64,000 bases of DNA from Zeugodacus cucurbitae (Eukaryota > Arthropoda > Insecta > Diptera > Tephritidae). Numbering within the stretch: position 1 is the first letter of the stretch; each line of letters opens with the position of its first letter. Positions 33,424-45,130 of the stretch are shown here, piece by piece. The stretch is taken from assembly GCF_028554725.1 (NCBI RefSeq), contig NC_071668.1, positions 27,010,501 to 27,074,500 of the forward strand, given 5' to 3'. Below the pieces are notes generated by a model. It saw only the letters and a list, made by a program, of their open reading frames with translations. It had not been told where the DNA came from and made no database searches. A program made the position numbers and the translations under genes.

Positions 33424-36249
33424 GACAAACACTAAACACACCAATTTATTTATGAAATATGCACTTGATCGAATAATGAATAATTTAGGGTTGTTGTTTT
33501 TCAAAAACTGTGTTCTGAAGAAAATTCAAGAGCAAAAATTCAACAGTCAGCTGGGAAATGTATACTCTAGATCTGAAGCAATTCTTTCTTTCAATGATCT
33601 CTAACCTCAAAAAAATGTGTCCGGAGTAAAATTGAGAGTGAGCGTTAAGGAAGGGTGTATATGTGATGGACAATTTTAAAAGCAAATGTCATATTGACGT
33701 CGGAAATATAAAAGTTCCCGTCCCCGTTACCACAGTCGACAACTTTGCATAGGTCTAATTGATAGCCAGTAGTAAATCTTGCACAGCCGTAACACAGTTA
33801 AATGATTTATTGGTCCTTCACTAAGTAATTTGATTTTTAGTGCAATTTCAACGAGATTTTTTTATTGTGAGAAACATTTTGTGAAATTATATATTCTCCA
33901 TTTTGATCCAATATATTTTACCTGGAAGAAGTTTTGCAATCCAATTTCGGCATTAGCGTTCCGTGAATATATCTTTTCCGTGCACAACACATAATTCTCG
34001 ACTTGCTTGAACTGCATTTGTATCCTTTTGATAATGAAACAGTAAAATGTGTCGTAAATGCCGTTTTCGATCCGCCACCTTCGATAGGACACCAAACACA
34101 AGCTATTCCAAAAATTCTACCCAATTGTTTTTCGAAAAAGACGAAATATAAAGAATAATCTCCCAAAATATATAATTGCAAATCGGTTAAGTGTGAAGTT
34201 GGAAAATTCAATAAGATCAGCTGTTGCCATCAAACGAAATTACTTAGTGAACGATAATTTATTAAACTATGTACGACTTTTACATATTTTATATAACTAT
34301 AACTTTCTTCTTTACTAAAAAAAACTTGTTAATTTGTTCTATTAATAATTTCACTTTTTTTATAGATCCGCCAATTTACGGAAGTTGAAGTCGTAATTTG
34401 CAAGCAAATATTATGCACTCTAAGATCCCGTATTTTTTTCAGATAACACCAATTTCTTGAATCATTTCAAGAGCCTGTGCGGATGACGATCTGTTGAAAA
34501 GTGTGATTCCTAAAAAAGTTTTATATAAAAAGTTAAATACATACACATATGTTTTTATACGCCGAAAAGAAAACTATTTTACTACTTTTTGCTTACTCTA
34601 AACAAAAAAACGTTAGAATAAGGCTTTTTCATAATTGAAGAAAATAATAATTGTTACTTCCCTTTCATAAGGAGAGGTTTTCCAACTAGACTTTATTGTT
34701 CGTTTTTATTCCGACTGGGTATATGAAAGGTGCGTCGTCATGATTATTATAAGTTTTGTGAATTTTATTTTTAGTTATTAGTGCCAAACCATTTTGAATC
34801 TGTGTGCGTATATATGTATGTAGTTTATTTGGTAAAAATACTAAGATAAGTTTCTATAGAAAAGTTATTGGATGCAGGTGTTTTTGTTATTGATAAACTT
34901 ATGACCCATATTTATTATTTTACGTTGTAGAGCAAGGTTTAATGGATGTGAAGAGAGTACAGCCCACATATTACCGTATTCAATAAGATTTTTGTTAGAT
35001 CAAGGACGGAGGGTAAAAAATATGACTTCAGTCATGCCAGAAACCCAAAATAGCAATAGCTATAGTGAAAACAGCCAATGACTTTGCTTGCTTGCAAACC
35101 AATTTTGAAGCTTGAAAACTCTTTAACTAGAAGTACATATACAAGTGTCTTTTCTAATTTTTTAAATTTCTTAATATGGAATAATCTGGACTAAAAATAT
35201 AACTACATATTTTCTTTAATGAGCGTATTTCCTCCTTCTATTTCACAAAGCTTTCAATGTCAGAAATTGCATTAAATAAATTAATTAAATGTTCGCGAAT
35301 TCGGAGAGCCGAAATGGCAAAATGGCGTAAGCTTTGCTGCGCAAAATACAAAATTTGCTCATTTCACAGTCTGACAGACAGTAGAAAGAGAATGCCAGTG
35401 GGTCGGTGGAGCGCCGAGAGTGGTGAATACGAAGTGAAATTGTCTGACAAAGCGGATTCACTTTGTGGCAAATTGACGTTTGCTTAATGAATTCGTAATC
35501 CAAAAGTCGAGCTTCAAATTTGTCAAAGACATTTACGCTGAAAATAATTTTACAATCCGTGTGAGTGGGAAACGTTTTCAAGGATAAGAAATTCAGTAGG
35601 CAATTTTTAAATCTTTAACGGATATTTTATGTACGAAACCGAGAAGCGAAATTTTTAGTGTTTTTTTACTATTAGAGCGAGATACGCGTATATTTATGGA
35701 TATGGTATGATGTAGTCCAGTAGGCTTCTTAGAATCATATTTTTAGAGCCGAGAAGAGAATAACTATAGTTTTTGATTTCGGTTTAATTGGTGTACAGTT
35801 CAACTACTTCAAAGTCTTCGAGCCAACTATATATATTTCAGAAATAAACTGTATGACCTCCTCCATTTTTCATAATTTATTTTTTATTTTTGTTAAAATT
35901 AATTCGATACTTATGCACTCTGTTGCATACATACATACAAATATATAGCAATTGCAGCTAACAAATGGTAACAACACGTAATAAAAAGTAACAAGCTTCA
36001 AGTTTCCTCTCCTCTCAACAAACCAAATACATTAAATAAATCACATTGATAAATAATTATTTGGATAAGTATACATATACATACATATATATGCATGTAA
36101 GTAAAGCACTTTATAATTGCGTCTAGTGGATTAATACGGATTTGTTAAAGTCCATTTGTAAGTAGTTGTGTAGAGTATAATTAGCAACATCATCAAAAAC
36201 TCTTTATAGCAATATGTATTTTTCAAGTAGATCAAGTGTACGGCAGAGC
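33424..36249. other. Intergenic DNA between the CD36-family gene and Arr1
   Basis: No gene supported. A 76-codon frame at 35,257-35,487 has no recognisable domain and overlaps an equally open frame on the other strand. TTTATT strings near 35,876-35,895 are possible minus-strand polyadenylation signals for Arr1. Confidence 0.45.
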
Positions 36250-38920
36250 TTAAGCTTCTGCTTCTGCCTCGGCCTCCTGAGCTTTGCGGCTGGGCTGTGA
36301 AAATAAAATAGGAAAATCGGTTAACAGCGATATATTTGCTGTAAAGTAAAACTGTATATATAAATATATTAAACAGTTTAGTGTTTAAATTGCAGTAATT
36401 AAACCGCCGTTAAGAAAAAAGGTCAATAAGTACATTTTAACAAATTTCTCGATACCGAAAAGATAACGATTACTAATCGGTCTTAAGAAAATATCGTCCG
36501 TTCAATGGACCTCATAACTTAGAACTAATATTCAATACTAAGACCATTCGATACAGACTTTATATATGGGTTCATCGTGGTCTCATTAGGTTAAGTGAGT
36601 TCCATATTAATGCGTCATAAATTGTAAATAAAATTCAAGGACAGTCTATCAAATCTTTAAAAATCTTTCCACTTTTCACATATTCAGTTTTTCATAGTCA
36701 GTCTTTGAACCCATACCGTGATAATTGACTTCGAGCAGTTTCGACAGAATAGGTTAAACAATGAAGAGAATTAGTAATTCACTACATTTTTAAAAATCTT
36801 TCAGGTTTCACAATTAATAACTCATAGTTCGTAGCCTTACCTTTGGATGCATGAGAATGAATGGTAACTCGGCACATAGTTCGCCGCCCAAAGCGCCCAA
36901 GAAGAGCTTCACCTTAACGGCATACGAAACGATGATACCAAAAGCATCACGCGCATCTTGACTGGCGATCCTGTAGAAATATAAGAAAGTTAACTAAAAT
37001 TTCATGGTGAGCTGCTTCATCACTTACAGCGTTGTCGATGCCAGCGATGTCTCCTTGCGCTTCACATCACCCTCCACGGCAATGCCAGCACGATCGCAAT
37101 TGGCCACTAATGTCGGCACCAAATACATAACCTTTTGCAAGCTGGAGCCCGGATTGAGCGGACAACCCTCACTGGTCTCCACAAATGCAATCGTGTTGCG
37201 GAATTGTCCATTCTGGAAGAGTACCACATCGACGCCCTGCTGCACCATGGTCTTAATCTTCTTGACCACCTTATTCGAATTGTTGCGCACACAAATATTC
37301 ACAGCAATTTTCTCACTGTGATGATACAGTTGCTTGTCCAGCGTGACTTCCAATTCCAGTTCCCCAGGGGAGAGTAGAAAATCTTTGCGTACCACTGTGC
37401 AAGGCTGTATACCTTGCTTATTGGGTGCGTACTGTACTTTGCGTATGCCCAAATTGATGGTGCTGCGACGATGTGAGCGATCACACTCGCTATCGCCAGT
37501 AAAGACCTTCACGAAATATTGCACGCCGCAAGGTTGCGTTTCGTCATTGGCCTTCTGCTGCAGCACGACCGAGGCTGGTGAACTGGGCGGCAGTTCCATA
37601 ACGAAGGGGAACGCATTGGAGCCGAGCTTCTTTAGTAAACGCTCCTGCATTTTGGTCAGCTGTATGTCCACCTTTTGCTGTGGATATACTTGCTGCGAGA
37701 CGAGCGTAAGTTCCTTTTGGAAGCGCAATCCGATCATTTCATCGTCTTCGCGTCCATAACGGAAGTTGCAGACGAGCTGCACATAGATTTTGCGATTTTG
37801 TCGCAAGTACTCATCATCCAGTACGATGATGCCATCTGCAAAGAAAATATTGCTTATATATTTAAGATTTAAGGTACCGATATTGTTTGGTCGGTTGTTA
37901 ACAAATAGTTGAGAAAATAATAATTGGTTTATAATCCTGACAATTATGTGAAAAAGCATTTAATATTATCTTCTTAGACTATGGAAAACTTGAAAGATGA
38001 ACACTAAAAATTCGTTCAAACATCTAAGAAGAGAACATAAGCTGTTCTCGTAGTTTGGTAGACACGTTCAGCAGTTAATCAACTACCGTTGGATTCGGTT
38101 TCGTAGATGACCTTTCTTTGGAGATTTCGATTTGGTCACTTAATATACCATTAATGGCATTTCAAATACTTTCCAGCATACCCTCTTGTATCAACGAACC
38201 ACTTTGAGCCTACTTCATATCTGATGGGGCCTAATTTTGATGCCAACCTTTACCGGTTAGTCGAATATATTATATATTATGCAAGATGTTTCAACCCAAG
38301 TCTGGCAAGCTGAATAGTCGAGGAGAAGGTGTCGAAATGTTTATCCCTCGCTTTATGTTGTATTTGCAATAGGTACTATTATCTTTCATATTTTACTTAA
38401 TAAGCTTTACACGATTGGCTTTTAAGTTTCTTTGACAGCTTTTTAAAGCTTTTGTGAGCGCTTTAAACTAGAATCAGCTTTTAAGTTAATTTGATAAATT
38501 TTTAAAGCTTTTGTGAGCGCTTTAAACCATTTTAGTTCTTTGTGCTTAATATTAATAATTTTTTAGGTAGACTTGGAACATTTTATTGAAAGTGTGTGCA
38601 AAGTACTACTTTGTTCTGAGAACGTCAACATTTATATTTAAACATTAATATTCCAATTTTGAGCCCTGTGTCGACTACTGTAATTTTATACTATCCGTCA
38701 GAATAATTCAAATTCATAGTCAAACGAAAAGCTCCGATGATTAATGACTTCGTGGCGGCGCATGTTCCCCAAAAGAAATGAAAATTTATTAGCACACCCA
38801 CAACCACTCACCGACTGGCTCCACCACCGAAATGGAGTCGACGAATTCACGCTTGTTCATGTACAAGGTGATCATGTTGTTGGGCGAGACCTTTTTAAAG
38901 ACCTTAAAGTTGACAACCAT
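36250..38920 (-). CDS. Arr1: Visual arrestin Arr1 (phosrestin II)
   Basis: Four exons: 38,812-38,920; 37,028-37,835; 36,841-36,970; 36,250-36,294. Introns are 976, 57 and 546 bp, all GT-AG, and the frame is unbroken, giving 363 residues against about 364 in Drosophila Arr1. It starts MVVNFKVFKKVSPNNMITLY. Hallmarks follow: QLVCNFRYGREDDEMIGLRF (N-domain polar core), LTKMQERLLKKLGSNAFPFV, SPASVVLQQKANDETQPCGV, VRNNSNKVVKKIK, EGCPLNPGSSLQKVMYLVP and the C-terminal ALGGELCAELPFILMHPK, then an Ala/Glu tail ending PSRKAQEAEAEAEA. Arrestins bind phosphorylated, activated rhodopsin in the rhabdomere, ending signalling, and Arr1 also aids rhodopsin endocytosis. The ending distinguishes it from Arr2, which has a longer C-terminus. 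A TATA box and RCSI-like site lie about 290-340 bp upstream of the ATG. Confidence 0.97.
38418..38530. repeat. 59-bp tandem duplication in Arr1 intron 1
   Basis: Two adjacent units, starting at about 38,418 and 38,477, share GCTTTTAAGTT at the start and TTTTTAAAGCTTTTGTGAGC at the end, with substitutions in the middle. Confidence 0.8.
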
Positions 38921-39182
38921 CTTGCCGACTGCCTTCTGCCTTTTTGCTTTAAATGAAACGAAAATTTATTAAGTCACACTTAGACGCGCGAAACACGTAC
39001 AAAATCGCTGACTGAACTGACTGGCAAAATCAAAAATTTATTTTCACAAAAATCTTTTATTTGCAACACACAAAACGGCGCGAACGCGTGCACACAGTTA
39101 GCCTGCTAAGCGCTGGCGGTTTGTTGGTCTAATGGACGCTTCGGACGATACTCGAGTGGCGCGTTGCACGTCTGCGGCGATT

Positions 39183-39260
39183 TTAAATTAACCACCGTTA
39201 GCAAAGCGACCTTTATAGCGGACGAAAGCAGCTGACAAGCTTTGACTCTTATTGAATTAG
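39183..39260 (-). promoter_or_regulatory. Arr1: Probable Arr1 promoter: RCSI-like site and TATA box
   Basis: On the minus strand, CTAATTCAATAAG (39,248-39,260) matches the rhabdomeral homeodomain consensus TAATYNRATTA at 10 of 11 positions. About 30 bp downstream is CTATAAAGG, with TATAAA at 39,212-39,217, which would place transcription start near 39,183-39,187 and give a ~265-base leader before the ATG. RCSI just upstream of TATA is the established layout of Drosophila photoreceptor promoters. The consensus match is seen; use in this gene is inferred. Confidence 0.5.
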
Positions 39261-39299
39261 CGCACGTCTGTATGTGTGGTTGCGGGTGGGGGTGTTTGG

Positions 39300-40564
39300 C
39301 AAATACGAACATTTCTCATTATTTACATGCATACATAGAGACACACAGAAACAAGCGTACCCTCATATTAGCAAACACACAACTGGCTGCACTGCGTTGG
39401 GCACAATTTGTACGGCTTCAGCGGCGACTAGCCTGACTACCACAATTGCTGGCGCTGCAGACGGGCCAGTTTGACCGAAATTGATTCGACACATACACAT
39501 AGACGTGCAAACATAGTGTGCGGGCGGGAAATGCACTGTGTGGCCTCTAGTTTGCGGTACATTTGGAGAATTTGAGCCTCTATATGTATGTAGATACAAC
39601 TCTGTGCTTATGCTTGTTCTTCTACGGACTTATGTGACTATTTCGAGCGTTCAATTCATCGGCAGATGTGTCGTTGTTTGTGCGCTCATTATTCTGCGTG
39701 TCGCCAACTACGCAATACCTTTGGTAATGACATTCAGCACTCTGGTAACAAAAAATCAATAAAATTTAATAAAATCTCATAGAAACAACTACACATATGG
39801 GATGTAATTGTGTGCATTTTTCAATAATTGTCAACAAAAAACTAAATTAAATGTATTTGAGTAGTTAGTATGGCCCTTAAATGTCTCATTCATTTACTTA
39901 TTTCAACAAATCCATTTTGTTTTATTAGAATTTATAGCTATGTGCTTAAGTAAGTCTGTATGCATTTTCTTTGGTATTTGATTGAAAAATTGCATATCAA
40001 CTCTCAGGAATTGTTCTTGAACAGTTTAAAGTAATTTATTGATATGGCAAAACATTTCATAGTCAAACATTTCAGCCAAGTTTTTTTTTTTAATTCAGGG
40101 TATGTGATTAAATGGAATTTAAAATGCAGCGGCAAGCATTCGAAAGGGCCTTGTTCTTAAAATTTTCAAGTAGAAATCAATAGAACTGTCACAAACACGA
40201 ATATGCGGTTGTGGAGAAAAAATAAAAATATTTGAGATGCAGAATGAAATGTTTATTTCGTTAAAAACGGTTTTGCAGTTGCTTAAAAATATATCTCAGC
40301 CTCGAAGATTGCATTGCAACGCACATGAGATCTGAGATTGAGATGTACCTACAGAGCGAATTTAAGATATTTTAGCAATAGCTTTATAATAATGTTGTCC
40401 AATTGTGTCTTTTCTGAAGTTGTTGTTTTACCCATCTCGGTCAAAGAAAACTCCTTCAGATTATAATTGCCAGTATTTTTTCCTGAGTACTTCAATTACA
40501 TCGCGACGTTGGAATAGTTTTAGACAAGTCCGTTAGGGTATTTTATTAATTTCTGTGCTTCTGC
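39300..40564. other. Intergenic DNA upstream of Arr1
   Basis: Relatively GC-rich to about 39,720, then AT-rich. Short frames on both strands at 39,240-39,760 show no domain. No repeat recognised. Confidence 0.4.
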
Positions 40565-40950
40565 TTTTATATAATCTCGCAGCAAAGTTCCTAAGAGAGT
40601 AACATCTAAAACAAAAAAGAGTTGGATTTAGAGTTATATATACCAAAGTGATCAGGACGAAGAGTAGATTTGAAATGCAGCTGTATGTCTGTCCGTTCGT
40701 GCAAGCTGTACCTTGAGAAAAGAAACGAAAAAGAACTTTGCAAAAATACTGCATTTAAAGAGTGGGATCGCCCTTCTATAAATCGTCGAAATCTGGTCAT
40801 AACTTTGACTATCTCTCATATACTTCATAGGAGCTTCAAACTTTCAATGGACTTTATACCATATATGTATGTATATGCCGAATATGTGAGTCAAATTGTT
40901 TATTATATTAATAAAATTAAATAAATAAATTGCGAGAGTATAAAATGGTC
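40565..40950 (+). repeat. mini-me/DINE-1-like repeat, short deleted copy
   Basis: TTTATATAATCTCGCAGC start, short CTGTCCGTTCGTGC run, CTGTACCTTGAG, then a jump to ACTTTCAATGGACTTTATAC and TTGCGAGAGTATAAAATG. The interior ~800 bp and the hairpin are missing or degraded. Confidence 0.8.
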
Positions 40951-42558
40951 GGATCGATCACCTTTGTTGGCGATTGGGCAAACCCCAGCTTTGGTTTCTG
41001 TTGCTACTAAAATTCAATCCTCGGATAATGGTATGCAATTCGGGCCGGTATTCATTTTAACACTTTTCAAACAAATTTATTTTCTAACTGTGGCATTCCA
41101 GCACTCTTGGTAGGTTTTTATGGGTCTCGCTGAAAGCCGTCGTTCCTTTGTTCTTTTTCACTGGATGGCAAATGTCACTATTTTCTTTAGATAATTGTCA
41201 TTCTTTGCCCTCTCTTTAGGACAGAGAAGCAAGATAAAAGCAAAAGAGGAAACAACAAAAATTGTCGGTATAGAAAAGCGTATGCCTGACCAGTAATATA
41301 AGTTTCGTCGTGGATTGTGAATTTTTCAACTGGTGCAGCCTAAATTTCTCCAATAAAATCCACCAATCACCTTTCCCAATATTAATACGAAAAGTATTCT
41401 TGCCCTTTGTCGGTGCGTGAGCTACGCGGGAATTGTTGTCGCGCGTATAAACTGTATTTTCCATTAACTATTCTGACTAAGGCATTTCACCCTTTTTCCG
41501 AACGGAAAATTCTGGATGTAAAACTGTTTAGTCTTTAAAATCGTCTTCTATCGAAAAATAACTCACTTCATGTATAGAATTTGCCTGCTATTGACTTCAG
41601 TGAATCCTTAAAATGTTAAACCTTTTAGTAGTTCCACTAAACTTCTACCTTTTTAGCTGTAGCTAGTTGTTGAACCTTGAAAATTAAAATTTTATGCAGA
41701 TATTATTGCATGAGTTAAATTAAATCATTGCCACATTTTACTTAGCGGCAAGCGACATTAGGAATGGGCAACGCATACAGAGTTAGAGTATGTGGAGAGC
41801 CAGCATGCAGCACGTCTCGAGCTACAGGTACTGCGACGTGACTCGCTACTTCATACACAGTCATGCCAAAAAGTATGGTCCATATGCATGCATAAATGTA
41901 CAACACATAAATTAAAATAAATGTGCCAACAATAAGGAACAACTTTTCGACGGCCAAATTATGCGACTCATTGTCGCTAGTAGACGCTTCTTCACAAAGA
42001 GGAGGACTATAGTAGAAATTCCCTAACACATAAAAACTTGCCACACATATCACATACATACATATATCCCACCATCCATGTAGCTATGCATATGCGCCGG
42101 TGCGATGTCATAAAACTAGGCAAACACACGAGTAGCGGTACTCATGTAGTAGCTCTCAGATCGCCATAAATATATTGTGCAATGTGTTGCGGGGCGGTGC
42201 TGCTGACCCAAAATGGCCGTTCAGAGGCGTGAAGTCGACTTTGTGGCCAAACGAAGAAGTTTGTGCATATTTTTTATGGCACTCGCGTAATTATTACGAG
42301 TATGTTCATTGAATGGCAGTGTGTTAAGTAGTCATGTTTCATGTAAATTACATTAGATGGGTGGGCATGGCTGGTGTACATACGCCACTACTTGTACGGA
42401 CACACATGTTGGTGCAAGTTGGTATGCGGGTTTGTTGGCGCACACAGAAAACTTTGGGGCAGTTAATTGAAATAACTTGACCAGAAAGTTGACTTTCAAC
42501 GCATTTTCAGCTGATTTTGTGGTTGAGTGGTGTGTCGAGTAATATAGAGATATTTACA
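40951..42558. other. Intergenic DNA with two unexplained minus-strand frames
   Basis: 41,216-41,464 (minus) starts with ATG and reads MENTVYTRDNNSRVAHAPTK; GGGAAAG followed by GTGATT could be a donor. 41,742-42,059 (minus, 105 codons) contains a hydrophobic segment LFLIVGTFILIYVLYIYAC but starts inside a CATA simple repeat. Neither has a recognised domain, and I do not call either a gene. Confidence 0.3.
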
Positions 42559-42560
42559 TA

Positions 42561-43200
42561 TCGCTCGTTTACTTGAATAGTGTCACAACTCAAAAAAGTC
42601 GATTTTTCAGAAGAGCGATTTAAAGTTTTCAATTTTCTCTTATTTAGCAAATATAGAAACATGCCAACAGTCTATTGACAAAGCTAGTGGCCTGTAATAT
42701 ATTAAATACAATGTTGAGCATAAATGGATCAAATAGAGTGTATTAATGCTTTTTCTTGGGCATAAATGTGATATGTTATATATATTATGTCGTTATTTGT
42801 GAAAAATATAAATCAGTTTCGCCGTTTTTGCTGAAAAAGCAATATGAAAACTTTAATTGATTTTTCGCCAATATCGTTGTAATACAAAATGTGTCGTTCT
42901 TTCTGAAAAGAAAATCAAATTCACCCTTTGACAATATGTGTTGGAAGACAAAATATGTCGTTGTTTCGTTAAAAAAATTATAACTAATTCTGGCACAACT
43001 GAGAAGTGTCGTTATTGTGGTTAGAAACTAATGCAACATGACATGTTTAAGAACGGCACATTCTTATTTCACGGTTTATTTTCCTACGCATACGAATTAA
43101 ATTTTTATACAATACGGACGCTGAAATTGCGCACATTTCTGCATACTCAACTCAAAAATCGTGTTTTTTGAGTTGTGACACTATTCAAGTAAATGAGCGA
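42561..43200. mobile_element. Non-autonomous element with ~46-bp terminal inverted repeats
   Basis: Left arm from 42,561 and right arm ending at 43,200 share TCGCTC-G/A-TTTACTTGAATAG, GTGTCACAACTCAAAAAA and CGATTTTT with one mismatch over the first ~37 bp. TA dinucleotides flank both ends (42,559-42,560 and 43,201-43,202). The inside has three loosely repeated units around TATGTCGTT/TGTGTCGTT (near 42,786, 42,891 and 42,954). No transposase frame. Confidence 0.78.
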
Positions 43201-43344
43201 TATGTATGAACGTATATATAATATATGGTAGTACCTTCTAAGATGTAGCGGTTATGGTTGTATACTTTGTGGTCAAAAGATTACTTTGCTATGCAAACAG
43301 TTCTGATATGCACTTTTTGATACGCCCTTGAGCTCTCTAAGTGA

Positions 43345-44739
43345 TTTTTATACTCTCGCAAAAAAGTTGCTAGAGAGTATTATAGTTTTGTTCACATAAT
43401 GGTTGTTTGTAACCACAGGAAGGTTGCTTTCGAAAATGAGCAAAATCGGACCACTGCCATGCCCACAAAATGGCGAAAACCGAAAACACATAAAATGCCA
43501 TAACTAAGCCATAATTAAAGCTATGGAAATAAAATTTGGTATGAAGGATCGCACTATGAAGGGGCATATTTGTATGTATTTTTTTTGGGCAGGTGGGCTT
43601 GGCCCCGCCCCCAAATAGTTTTTTGTACATATCTCGGAAACCAATAGAGTTATATAAACCAAACTTTTTGCAGTCGCTTTTTTAGCAACTTCTTAATACA
43701 GTCCAAAAATGACAGAAATCGGATAATAACCACGCCCACCTCCCATACAAAGGTTAGGTTGAAAATTACTAAAAGGGGGGTAATTCACTAACGAAAAACG
43801 TCAGAAACACTAAATTTCACATAAGAAATGGCAGATGAAAGCTGCACTCAGATTTTTTTACAAAATGGAAAATGGGCGTGGCGTCGCCCACTTATGGGTC
43901 AAAACCCGTACCTCAGGAACTACTCGACCTATTTCAATGAAAATGGTTTGTAATAGTTTCCTTACATCCCAATGATATGTTGTGAAAATAGGCCAAATCG
44001 CTTCACAACCACGCCTACTTCCTATATACCAGAACTTTGAAGACAATCTGAATCGTTTACTTTACAATATATAAAGTAAGCACTAGTGAAGATATCGGTA
44101 CAGAACTTTGCACAAATACTATGTTTATAGTATGGCAGCCATCGGACGATAGGTTTTTAAGGCCCCATATATCGAACACGAGGACATCGGTGCTCCGATT
44201 CTAACCTAATATTATGGTTTCCAACTTTCAATGGACTTTATACAATATATATGTGGGATTTAGTTTTCCCACATGTTAACAAATGTTCCGAATGATTAAA
44301 AGACGGATTTATCTTTTATTACACTGTGATTTAATATAGTAATTCAGTTGTTTTAGTTTATAAATTGAATATTTAAAGTTTGTTGAAAAAGAAACTGTAC
44401 TTATTATTGTGAAATGAAAATATAGTTTAATATCTCCCGGCGTCTACGTCGATACGTGCGTACGGCTACACGTCGTCCAGAAAACTCTTCGTCTTGATAA
44501 TGCATACTTTTATTCAAAGTTTCGAAAAACGCTGTTCTTTCGAAAATGGGTTTCGGAGTTGTTTGAACACGCAGGTTTGCTATTTTATGTAAAAGGAGTT
44601 TCAGGATTGCTCAATCCCACATATATGACGAATATGTGGGTAAAATTGTGTATTATATAATATAAATAAAGTTAAATAAGTAAATTGCGAGAGTATAAAA
44701 TGTTCGATTACACCCGAACTTAGCCCTTCCTTACTTGTT
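43345..44739 (+). repeat. mini-me/DINE-1-like repeat, near full length, with LTR insert
   Basis: TTTTTATACTCTCGCAAAAAAG to TTGCGAGAGTATAAAATGTTCG, the hairpin arm CCGAACTTAG and CCTTCCTTACTTG. The (GTCY)n block near the start is deleted. A 370-bp LTR-like insert occupies 44,252-44,621. The right end abuts a mariner fragment. Confidence 0.9.
44252..44621. mobile_element. Probable solo LTR (370 bp)
   Basis: The insert begins TGTGGGATT and ends AATCCCACA (TG...CA, 9-bp inverted ends), flanked by TATA at 44,248-44,251 and 44,622-44,625. Comparison with the uninterrupted copy at 53,225-53,245 shows exactly this stretch is extra. The size, ends and 4-bp duplication fit a solo LTR of a Gypsy-type element. 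No internal retroelement sequence is present, and the family is unknown. Confidence 0.62.
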
Positions 44740-44741
44740 TT

Positions 44742-45130
44742 AATTGCTTTTTTGGCCTTTAAGTCTCTTAAGCTCTTCCATTGAGGCGATTGGATTTTGG
44801 TTTCGATGTCATAACCATATACCCATGATTCGTCACAAATCTAAATCGGCGTTGACGTTATGCGAAGGTTTTTTGGTCAAAATTCAGTAATTTTAGAACG
44901 AATTTCGCTGTCCACACTCTTCATTCCCAAAAATTCCATAAAATTTGCATCGCATGTGCCAATCGATATGCCGAAATCTTCAGCATTTTCTCTGATAGTG
45001 ATTCAACAAATCTCCACAACAAGGCGTTGTAATTCACATCTTCTCGACTTTCTTTGAAAAGCTTGTAGCACTTGTAAACATTTTTTTGACACCGTATGCC
45101 GCTGTCAACATTTCAAGTGTTATGAGCAAT
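44742..45130 (-). pseudogene. Mos1-type mariner transposase fragment
   Basis: On the minus strand, ITIRENAEDFGISIGTCDAN (near 44,960-45,010) and FMEFLGMKSVDSEIRSK precede a disrupted linker and then DESWVYGYDIETKIQSPQWK (near 44,770-44,840). These are the second DNA-binding helix and first catalytic-Asp block of mariner transposases in correct order. It stops at SLRDLKAKK, where the mini-me-like copy ends at 44,739. Stops and a frame change in the linker make it dead. No terminal repeats found. Confidence 0.75.

Noticed and set aside
35257..35487. 76-codon plus-strand frame
   Set aside because: Overlaps a longer open frame on the opposite strand and shows no domain.
37004..37759. Several plus-strand frames up to 141 codons
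   Set aside because: Antisense shadows of the large Arr1 exon.
41742..42059. 105-codon minus-strand frame with a hydrophobic stretch
   Set aside because: Starts inside a CATA simple repeat and has no recognised family or splice context.
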